NCBI GenBank assembly: GCA_964424635.1
Contig: CAYRJC010000050.1
Span: forward strand, 1 to 6,269
Source: UBA920 sp964424635
GTDB taxonomy: Bacteria > Patescibacteriota > Doudnabacteria > UBA920
Direction: 5' to 3'
Length of the DNA stretch: 6,269 nt
This document shows positions 1-5,636 of the stretch, in pieces. Below the pieces are notes generated by a model. The model searched no databases. It was not told the origin of the DNA and saw only the letters and a list, made by a program, of their open reading frames with translations. The position numbers and the translations under genes are program-made. Position 1 is the first letter of the stretch. Each line of letters opens with the position of its first letter.

Positions 1-398
1 GTGATGCGATCAAGTAGGGAAGCGATTTTAAGCTGTTCAACTCCAATTCCGTCTATTGGACTTAATACTCCTCCTAAGACATGAAAAACACCTTTAAATG
101 AACCTGTTTTGTCTAAAGCAAGCGCATCAAGAGGTTCTTCTACTACACAAATGAGCTGGTGGTTGCGGGTTGAATCACTGCACACACTACAAGGATTTTG
201 TTCTGCCATATTGTGGCATTCATCACAAAAATTAATATCCTTGCGGATATCTTTTACGCTTTCGGATAATGTCATAATTTCTACATTATCTTTTTTTAAT
301 AAATAAAAGGCTAAGCGTTGAGCGCTCTTTGGTCCAATTCCTGGTAGTTTGGAAAATTCATTTATTAATCTGGTTAAAGAGGGTGGTAGTTTTAGCAT
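1..398 (-). CDS. recR: Recombination mediator protein RecR, 3' end outside window
   Basis: The 132 complete codons read here match the N-terminal two thirds of RecR, which is usually about 200 residues. RecR acts with RecO (and RecF) to load RecA onto single-stranded DNA during gap repair. Visible in order: a helix-hairpin-helix DNA-binding segment (residues about 18-34, LPGIGPKSAQRLA), a four-cysteine zinc finger (C58, C61, C70, C73, pattern CxxC-8-CxxC), then the start of the Toprim domain (from about residue 82, with the acidic VVEEP segment and the HVLGG...SPIDGIG stretch typical of RecR). The reading frame leaves the left edge of the window, so roughly 70 residues are missing through truncation by the window, not decay. 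The start ATG overlaps the dnaB stop by one base (TAATG), and no convincing Shine-Dalgarno precedes it, so translation probably depends on ribosomes finishing dnaB. The gene family is certain; the dnaB neighbour differs from the common dnaX-ybaB-recR arrangement. Confidence 0.96.
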   Translation of the reverse strand, partial: MLKLPPSLTRLINEFSKLPGIGPKSAQRLAFYLLKKDNVEIMTLSESVKDIRKDINFCDECHNMAEQNPCSVCSDSTRNHQLICVVEEPLDALALDKTGSFKGVFHVLGGVLSPIDGIGVEQLKIASLLDRI

Positions 399-1783
399 TA
401 AATTTCTTCGTCAATTCCACTTAATGTTTGCATTATTGTTTCTGGGCTAGTATCAAAGCTTTTATCTAGATTGCGGAAAGAGGTTCGTTCTGCATCAAAG
501 AATAAGTCTACTTGACCAGTTGGTCCGTTACGGTGCTTTTTGATATGGAGTTCGGCGATGTTTGGGCGAGAAGAATCTTTTCCTCTATACATATCTTCAC
601 GATAAATAAACATAACTACATCAGCGTCTTGTTCGATTGATCCTGATTCACGAAGATCGGCTAATTGAGGAACTTTGTCAGGACGGTTTTCTAAACCACG
701 AGACAGCTGTGACAAAGCTATTACTGGAACATTTAATTCGCGAGCTAGAATCTTTAAAGAGCGCGAGATTTCAGAAACTTCTTGTACTCGATTTTCTTGA
801 GATCTTCCTGCCATTAACTGTAAATAATCCACAACAATCAAGCCAAGTTTATGTTCGCTTTGAAGACGACGAGCTTTTGTACGGATTTCCATAATATTAC
901 CGCCTGCAGCATCGTCAATAAAAATTGGTGCTTCGCTAAGAGCCCCCATCGCATCCCCCAGAGCTTCAAAGTCTGCTTCACTTAACTGACCAGTTCTAAT
1001 TTTCCAAAAATCTACGTTACTCTGGGCAGCTAAAAGACGATCAACTAATTGATCCTTACTCATTTCTAAAGAGAAAATCCCTACTGGGGTCTTGGTGTGG
1101 ACAGCAACATAGCGCATAATATCTAGGGCCATAGAAGTTTTACCCATTGATGGTCTAGCCGCTAGAATTATTAAGTCAGACTTTTGCAAACCGCTAAGTT
1201 TTTTATCTACTTCTATAAAGCCAGTAGGTAGCCCGCGGAGTTTACCGCTAGAACGATGAAGTTCATCAATACGTTCGAATGTATCATGTAATACAGAACT
1301 AATTGGAACGAAATTTTGCTTAAGGTTGCTTTGTGAAATGTTGAAAAGTTTTTGTTCTGCTACATCAAGGATATCTTCTATTTCACCTTCCTCTGTGAAG
1401 GCCATGTTTGTAATTTCGGAAGCAGAGCTGATCAGGCGACGTAAAGTCCCTTTCTTCTTTACGATTGTTGCATAATAAGCTGCGTGAGCAGAAGAGGGAA
1501 CAGAATTAACTAATCCAGCTAAATAGCTAGAACCACCTACGCGTTCTAGTTCTTTTCTTTCTTCTAAAAGATTAGCAACTGTTAATACATCAATAGAAGT
1601 GCTTTTTTCAAATAGATTAAGTACAGCCTCGTAGACTAAGCGGTGTCTAATATCATAAAAGTCATCACTGATTATTGTATCAGCAACATTAACAATCGCA
1701 TCTTTGTCTAACATTAAACACCCTAAAAGGGCTGTTTCTGCTTCTAAATTTTGTGGCGGGAGCCGGTTTATATCTTGGGCCAT
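398..1783 (-). CDS. dnaB: Replicative DNA helicase DnaB
   Basis: This is a full-length, intein-free 461-residue DnaB, the hexameric ATP-driven helicase that unwinds DNA at the replication fork. The N-terminal DnaB domain (about 5-105, opening with the PPQNLEAETALLGC signature) is followed by a linker and a RecA-like ATPase domain from about residue 180. In the ATPase domain I see Walker A ARPSMGKTS (K215, T216), the catalytic glutamate in FSLEM (E240), Walker B LIVVDYLQLM (D319), motif H3 with Q359 in ALSQLSRG, and the KHRNGPTG motif (K416, R418) that supplies the arginine finger to the neighbouring subunit. All key residues are present. The ATG at 1783 puts the family N-terminus at the expected distance. 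It has no Shine-Dalgarno, and -10-like elements lie only 8 and 17 bases upstream, so the mRNA is probably leaderless or short-leadered. The TAA stop overlaps the recR start. cysS ends 53 bases upstream on the same strand, so read-through is also possible. Confidence 0.98.
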   Translation of the reverse strand: MAQDINRLPPQNLEAETALLGCLMLDKDAIVNVADTIISDDFYDIRHRLVYEAVLNLFEKSTSIDVLTVANLLEERKELERVGGSSYLAGLVNSVPSSAHAAYYATIVKKKGTLRRLISSASEITNMAFTEEGEIEDILDVAEQKLFNISQSNLKQNFVPISSVLHDTFERIDELHRSSGKLRGLPTGFIEVDKKLSGLQKSDLIILAARPSMGKTSMALDIMRYVAVHTKTPVGIFSLEMSKDQLVDRLLAAQSNVDFWKIRTGQLSEADFEALGDAMGALSEAPIFIDDAAGGNIMEIRTKARRLQSEHKLGLIVVDYLQLMAGRSQENRVQEVSEISRSLKILARELNVPVIALSQLSRGLENRPDKVPQLADLRESGSIEQDADVVMFIYREDMYRGKDSSRPNIAELHIKKHRNGPTGQVDLFFDAERTSFRNLDKSFDTSPETIMQTLSGIDEEI

Positions 1784-1836
1784 AATTGCTTAGTATAAGC
1801 ATTGTAGCAGAAAATAAACTTAGCTCTCAACTTGTA
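1784..1836 (-). promoter_or_regulatory. Probable dnaB-recR promoter in the cysS-dnaB gap
   Basis: Reading the minus strand, TTGAGA (1830-1825) is followed after 18 bases by TACAAT (1806-1801), which is preceded by TGC as in an extended -10. That would give a leader of about 10 bases. A second -10-like hexamer, TATACT (1797-1792), lies exactly 8 bases from the ATG and would give a leaderless mRNA, but it has no good -35. A small palindrome (TGCTTA-tac-TAAGCA, 1801-1787) overlaps the second hexamer and might be an operator or chance. Sequence match only; no start site is known. Confidence 0.55.
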
Positions 1837-3213
1837 TTATTTGCTGATAATTTGCCCTTCTGCAGTGTCTTTCACTGTAAAGCCTAGGTCCAAAATCTGC
1901 TGTCTTAGCTCGTCAGATTTAGTAAAATCTTTGGTTTCTCGAGCTGTTGCACGCTCTTCTAATAGCTTTTGAACTTCTGACGGTATAGATATTTCTTCAT
2001 GTTCTTGGGTCAGTGGATCCAAGAATGATTGTAGTCCTAAAATTTGATCAAAGCTAGAAAAATAATTTTTATTTTGATGAGTATAAGCAAGTGCTTCTGC
2101 TGTATTTAGATTGTTATTTATTATATTTAAGAATTTTTGGAATTCTTCTGTTGTGTGTGTGTTTGGCTCTTCTTCTAATGATTGTGGCTCTGTATTTTGA
2201 ACAGCTTTTTGGAGTTTCATTCTTGCTGTAGCAGCTGCTTCTAAGGATTCCCAGGTAAAGTTAGTTTGTTGTCTGAAATTGCTTTGCATTAATAAGTATC
2301 TTAGGTCTAAACCAGAGAATCCCTTGCCTTCGATATCATTTAATGTATAGTCATTTTTTGCACTTTTCGCCATTTTTTTACTATCTACTAGTAGATGTTC
2401 AAAATGTACCCAATGTTTTACGAACGGTCCTAGTGGCTGGCTTTGAGCAATTTCATTAGTGTGATGAGGGAAAACTAAATCTATTCCACCTGTATGAATA
2501 TCAACAACCTCACCTTTAAAAGCAAAGTTGTTGATAGCAGAACATTCTATGTGCCAACCAGGTCGACCCTTGCCTAGCTCTGGGTGATCCCAAAAAATTT
2601 GACCATCAGATTCATCCCAAGCCTTCCATAAAGCAAAATCACTTAAGTCTTCTTTTTCGTATTCATCATTTTTGATTCGAGCGTTAACTTTTTTGCCTTC
2701 TAAGAATTTCGATCCAACTAAATTACCATAATCTCCAAAATCTTGCTGGTACTTTTCTATACTAAAATATGTACTACCATCATCAGCAGTATAGGCATAA
2801 CCTTTTTGTTTTAATTTTAAAACAAATTCTTGAATTTGTGGGATGACATCAGAAACATCAATAAAATCAATTTGTTCAGTGTTAACTCCTACAGCCCGTA
2901 AATCAGCAATGAATTTTTCAGTAAATTTAGTAGTATATGTTTTTAAGGTTTGTATACTGGCTTCGTTACCAAACTCTGCTAGACACCCTCTGATTGTCTT
3001 ATCGTCAATGTCTGTAATATTCATTACCCACTTTACTTGATTTCCATTAGACTTAAGTGTTCTAAAAAGAATATCAGCCATTATAAAGCTGCGTAGATTT
3101 CCAATATGAGCATAACCATATACCGTTGGTCCACAGCTGTAAAAATTTACAGATTTATTTGTAATATCTAATGGAACAATATTTTTTTGCAGAGTATCAA
3201 ATATTTTAATCAT
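1837..3213 (-). CDS. cysS: Cysteinyl-tRNA synthetase (CysRS)
   Basis: This 458-residue class I aminoacyl-tRNA synthetase charges tRNA-Cys with cysteine in the cytoplasm; its length is normal for the family. The Rossmann catalytic domain carries the SCGPTVY segment and the HIGH-type motif as HIGN (36-39). The four zinc ligands that recognise cysteine are all present: C27, C224 (HIECS), H250 and E254 (FPHHTNE). The signature loop is KMAKS (280-284) in place of KMSKS, a conservative change that leaves both lysines. The C-terminal DALR-type helical region and the final short domain (about 415-458, with the usual ETKDF...SDELR pattern) are intact, so the gene looks functional. The ATG at 3213 sits just before the FDTLQK strand where the family starts. 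No Shine-Dalgarno is visible. The antiporter gene ends 33 bases upstream on the same strand and dnaB begins 53 bases downstream, so the three may be partly co-transcribed although their functions are unrelated. Confidence 0.98.
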   Translation of the reverse strand: MIKIFDTLQKNIVPLDITNKSVNFYSCGPTVYGYAHIGNLRSFIMADILFRTLKSNGNQVKWVMNITDIDDKTIRGCLAEFGNEASIQTLKTYTTKFTEKFIADLRAVGVNTEQIDFIDVSDVIPQIQEFVLKLKQKGYAYTADDGSTYFSIEKYQQDFGDYGNLVGSKFLEGKKVNARIKNDEYEKEDLSDFALWKAWDESDGQIFWDHPELGKGRPGWHIECSAINNFAFKGEVVDIHTGGIDLVFPHHTNEIAQSQPLGPFVKHWVHFEHLLVDSKKMAKSAKNDYTLNDIEGKGFSGLDLRYLLMQSNFRQQTNFTWESLEAAATARMKLQKAVQNTEPQSLEEEPNTHTTEEFQKFLNIINNNLNTAEALAYTHQNKNYFSSFDQILGLQSFLDPLTQEHEEISIPSEVQKLLEERATARETKDFTKSDELRQQILDLGFTVKDTAEGQIISK

Positions 3214-3246
3214 AGTTTTTGCGATAATATCTTGATTGTAGCAAAT
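3214..3246 (-). promoter_or_regulatory. Possible cysS promoter in the antiporter-cysS gap
   Basis: The 33-base gap reads TGCTACAAT at 3243-3235 on the minus strand, identical to the nonamer upstream of dnaB and resembling an extended -10 element. A second hexamer, TATTAT (3229-3224), lies 10 bases before the ATG. I find no good -35 at standard spacing; the nearest, TGGACA inside the antiporter 3' end, is 19 bases from TACAAT. No terminator hairpin is seen, so read-through from the antiporter gene is also likely. Confidence 0.35.
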
Positions 3247-4956
3247 TTAATGATGATCGTGTCCAGCTAGGCTTTTAAGATGTTTGGTTTTGAGTTTTTT
3301 AAGAGAACCCGGGGTATGGTGTGCTTCTATTACATCTGCCAAGTGAAGGCCTCCTATAAAATGTTGAACTAGTACATAATCAGCCCCTTGTTTATAAAGT
3401 AGGTGGGCATCACTTTCGTCTTGGGCAGTGACAATGCTTTGAATTCGTTTTTTATTGCGTTTGATAAATTCAAAAATTGCTAAGTTGTCAGATAGGTCTG
3501 GTACTGTAGATATAATTAATCTAGCTTTATGCAAATTAGTAACTTCTTGGACGTATGGATCGGCAATGTCTCCACATATAGAAAGATATCCTAGCTTTTG
3601 GTAGTGATGAATTATGTCTGGGTTGAAATCTATAATTACTACATCTTTTTTCCTGCCGGGTATTGATTCGAGGATATGGCTACCTAGGCGGTGAGCACCA
3701 ATTAAAACAATATGATTAGTCGGAGGTTTTTCTGTTAAGATTTTGTCTTTTGGAGATTTATGAAAATCAAATATTGATAAGATTGGATGTAAGAATTTGA
3801 AAATTTTATCAGCAAACAAGATCGCGTAAGAAGAAAATGCAATAGTGAAGATTCCTACCAGTGTGACGATGGTTACTTCTTTTTCAGTTATGTGATCAGC
3901 TTTAAGTCCAATTGCAATCAAGATTAAACTGAATTCTGAAATTTGTGCTACTGTGACCCCACTCATGAAAGAAACACGGGGTTTGTATCCCATAAATCCA
4001 AGAATTATCATTACGATTATAGGTTTACCTATTAGTACAAATAAACTTATGATTATTGCTGGAATTAATGCACTGGCAATATTAGGAAGTACTAATCCCG
4101 CACCTAATACTATAAAGAAAATAATAATGAAAAAGTCTCGGATTGGTTTTATTCGACTGCTCATTTGATGCTGAACTCCAGAATTTGCTAAGGCAAGACC
4201 TGCTACAAATCCGCCAATTGCGGCATTGAAGCCAATTATCGGTAAGCTAAAAATACTAGCCAATCCTAATGACCACGCTAGTGCGAATAATAATACTAAC
4301 TCATCAGATTTTTCTATAGACTTAATTAATTTAGGGAAAATGTATTTGCTTAACCAGATTACTACGACTCCAGCGATAAATGCTTTTCCTAACGTAAGCA
4401 GTATTTGTCCGCCAGGGGTAAAGTTAGCAAAAGGAGTATCAGATCCAGAAGTTATTGAAGATAAAAAAATTAAAATAAAAATTGCTACAATGTCTTGAAT
4501 TAAAAAGATTCCAATAGCGAGTTTCCCGTACAAGCTTTGTAGGTCTTTTTTTTCTGATAGTAATTTGACCACTATAATCGTAGAAGAAAAAGTAATTGCG
4601 ATTGCTATATATAAAGCTGTCACAGAATTCATACCTAAAACATTTAAAAGTACGTAGCCTGATATAGCAGTAAAAATAATTTGACCAATTCCTACAGTGA
4701 CTGCTGATTTCCCAATTCTTTTTAATTGAGAAACATCCAAATCTAGTCCCACCATAAAAAGTAGGAGAGTTATTCCAATATCAGACAGTCCACTAAAAAT
4801 ATCTCCGTGATGAATGTGAATAATCCCTAATGGTCCAATAATTAAACCGGTAATTATATAAGCAATAGTACTTGGTTGTTTTAAAAAGCGCATTAGATAT
4901 GCGATTAGTCCTGCTCCTGCCAAAACTGCAGCTAGTTCGATAAATAAATTGTCCAT
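3247..4956 (-). CDS. CPA2-family cation:proton antiporter (Kef-type) with C-terminal TrkA-N/RCK domain
   Basis: A 569-residue inner-membrane protein that exchanges a monovalent cation (K+ or Na+) for protons. Residues about 1-390 are almost continuous hydrophobic segments, around a dozen helices, with family landmarks: QPSTIAYIITGLIIGP near 27-42, the TFSSTIIVVKLL segment (122-133), and the ion-binding helix with Q154-D155 (FLIQDIVAI). A Q-D pair, as in KefB/KefC, differs from the D-D pair of electrogenic Na+/H+ antiporters such as NapA and favours K+/H+ exchange; this is an inference. E341 lies in the AQISEF segment. Residues about 414-530 form a Rossmann-fold TrkA-N domain (GAHRLGS at 420-426, acidic D443 at the end of strand 2), which in relatives binds NAD(H) or adenine nucleotides to gate transport. 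No TrkA-C domain follows; the protein ends in a short basic tail finishing GHDHH. The ATG at 4956 starts directly before helix 1 and lacks a Shine-Dalgarno. It diverges from the kinase pair and precedes cysS by 33 bases. Confidence 0.93.
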   Translation of the reverse strand: MDNLFIELAAVLAGAGLIAYLMRFLKQPSTIAYIITGLIIGPLGIIHIHHGDIFSGLSDIGITLLLFMVGLDLDVSQLKRIGKSAVTVGIGQIIFTAISGYVLLNVLGMNSVTALYIAIAITFSSTIIVVKLLSEKKDLQSLYGKLAIGIFLIQDIVAIFILIFLSSITSGSDTPFANFTPGGQILLTLGKAFIAGVVVIWLSKYIFPKLIKSIEKSDELVLLFALAWSLGLASIFSLPIIGFNAAIGGFVAGLALANSGVQHQMSSRIKPIRDFFIIIFFIVLGAGLVLPNIASALIPAIIISLFVLIGKPIIVMIILGFMGYKPRVSFMSGVTVAQISEFSLILIAIGLKADHITEKEVTIVTLVGIFTIAFSSYAILFADKIFKFLHPILSIFDFHKSPKDKILTEKPPTNHIVLIGAHRLGSHILESIPGRKKDVVIIDFNPDIIHHYQKLGYLSICGDIADPYVQEVTNLHKARLIISTVPDLSDNLAIFEFIKRNKKRIQSIVTAQDESDAHLLYKQGADYVLVQHFIGGLHLADVIEAHHTPGSLKKLKTKHLKSLAGHDHH

Positions 4957-5004
4957 TTACTTTTTTGTATTTATTTCTGAATTGTATTTTATAAGGCAAT
5001 TATA
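4957..5004 (-). promoter_or_regulatory. Possible antiporter promoter elements (weak)
   Basis: On the minus strand, TATAAT (5004-4999), a perfect -10 hexamer, lies inside the inverted repeat, and TACAAT (4986-4981) lies nearer the gene, 24 bases before its ATG. Neither has a convincing -35 at 16-18 bases. The first would give a leader of about 35 bases, the second about 17. The region before the ATG is A-rich with no Shine-Dalgarno. I cannot choose between the two. Confidence 0.3.
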
Positions 5005-5023
5005 TCATAAAATTGCCATAAAA
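4987..5023. repeat. Inverted repeat in the divergent antiporter/kinase promoter region
   Basis: The core is a perfect 7-base inverted repeat, GGCAATT (4995-5001) and AATTGCC (5011-5017), separated by 9 bases. It continues outward as TTTTAT (4987-4992) and ATAAAA (5018-5023), perfectly complementary, with a 2-base AA bulge on the left side only. The right arm contains the -35 hexamer of the kinase promoter (TTGCCA, 5013-5018), and the left arm overlaps a minus-strand TATAAT. The position suits a dimeric regulator's operator that could act on both divergent units. It is AT-rich with no T-tract behind a GC stem, so it does not look like a terminator. Confidence 0.5.
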
Positions 5024-5041
5024 CTTATTAATCTGTACAAT
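5013..5041 (+). promoter_or_regulatory. Kinase-pair promoter, predicted leaderless start
   Basis: TTGCCA (5013-5018) and TACAAT (5036-5041) are separated by exactly 17 bases, each hexamer matching five of six sigma-70 consensus positions. Only 8 bases lie between the -10 and the ATG at 5050, so the expected transcription start (7-9 bases after the -10) falls at 5048-5050. The mRNA should begin at or just before the start codon, leaving no room for a ribosome binding site. This is the best promoter in the window. Confidence 0.7.
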
Positions 5042-5049
5042 ATAGGTAC

Positions 5050-5634
5050 ATGGAATATACAAAATACGACGTAATTTTTATGGTTGGTCCTCAGGGTTCT
5101 GGAAAAGGAACTCAAGGAAAAGTTCTAGCCGAGAAGATTGGATTTTTTTATTGGGAGATGGGAGCAATTCTTAGAGAAGAAGCTAAAAAAGATACTCTGT
5201 TTGGTCGTAAAGTAAAAAGTTTAATTGATGCTGGTCATCTTTTGGAAGATGAAGAATTATTCAGAGTCTTACAAACAGAACTACCAGAAGTAATAAAGCA
5301 CAAACGAATCTTATTTGATGGTGTACCTCGTACAGTTCCCCAAGGGCTTCACTTGGTTCATTATTTGCAACAAAATGGCTTTACTCAGTTTGGGGCAGTA
5401 GTAATCGATGTACCGAAGGAAGAGTCAGTAAAGCGTTTATTAGAAAGAGCTCATCACGAATTTAGAAACGATGATACTCCAGAGAAGATCGAATATCGGT
5501 TGGATCTATACCAAAAGCAAACATTGCCGGTTTTAAAATTTATGGAAGGTATTGGGGATTTATTTAGTATCGATGGAGTAGGAAGCATCCAAGAGATCAC
5601 CGATAGAATTGATGCTTCTTTAGGTATAAATTAA
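5050..5634 (+). CDS. adk: Adenylate-kinase-family nucleoside monophosphate kinase
   Basis: This 194-residue cytoplasmic enzyme transfers a phosphate from ATP to a nucleoside monophosphate, most likely AMP. The P-loop is GPQGSGKGTQ (13-22, K19). The NMP-binding side shows R42 (E. coli Adk R36) and DGVPRT (90-95; R94 matches R88). The transfer-site arginines R129, R133, R139 and R150 match E. coli R119, R123, R156 and R167, with the RNDD motif and correct 11-residue spacing. The LID is the short type, without the long insertion or zinc cysteines of many bacterial Adks, which explains the smaller size. One deviation is M37 where E. coli has T31 next to the AMP base, so base specificity is not certain; the symbol is given at family level. 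The ATG at 5050 places the P-loop at residue 13, as usual. It is first in a two-gene plus-strand unit and is followed after two bases by a paralog. A secY/ribosomal-protein neighbourhood, common for adk, is absent. Confidence 0.92.
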   Translation: MEYTKYDVIFMVGPQGSGKGTQGKVLAEKIGFFYWEMGAILREEAKKDTLFGRKVKSLIDAGHLLEDEELFRVLQTELPEVIKHKRILFDGVPRTVPQGLHLVHYLQQNGFTQFGAVVIDVPKEESVKRLLERAHHEFRNDDTPEKIEYRLDLYQKQTLPVLKFMEGIGDLFSIDGVGSIQEITDRIDASLGIN

Positions 5635-5636
5635 TA

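Noticed and set aside
109..306. Plus-strand open frame of 65 codons opposite recR
   Set aside because: It lies wholly antisense to a conserved RecR zinc-finger/Toprim segment, and its product resembles no family I know.
637..894. Plus-strand open frame of 85 codons opposite dnaB
   Set aside because: It is antisense to the conserved ATPase core of dnaB (Walker B and H3 region), so the frame is a by-product of that coding sequence.
1117..1149. DnaB Walker A region checked for an intein
   Set aside because: The helicase is continuous at 461 residues with uninterrupted Walker A, Walker B and H3 motifs, so no intein is present.
1787..1801. Small palindrome TGCTTA-tac-TAAGCA as a cysS terminator
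   Set aside because: The stem is only 6 AT-rich base pairs with no U-tract behind it, and it lies next to the dnaB start. Chance or a weak operator is more likely.
2843..3040. Plus-strand open frame of 65 codons opposite cysS
   Set aside because: It is antisense to the CysRS catalytic domain, with no promoter or recognisable product.
3953..4498. Two plus-strand open frames (3953-4168 and 4226-4498) opposite the antiporter
   Set aside because: They mirror transmembrane-helix codons of the opposite strand; no start signal or family match.
4793..4999. Minus-strand 68-codon frame overlapping the antiporter 5' end
   Set aside because: It is out of frame with the clear antiporter N-terminus, and its residues look like a frameshifted reading of those helices.
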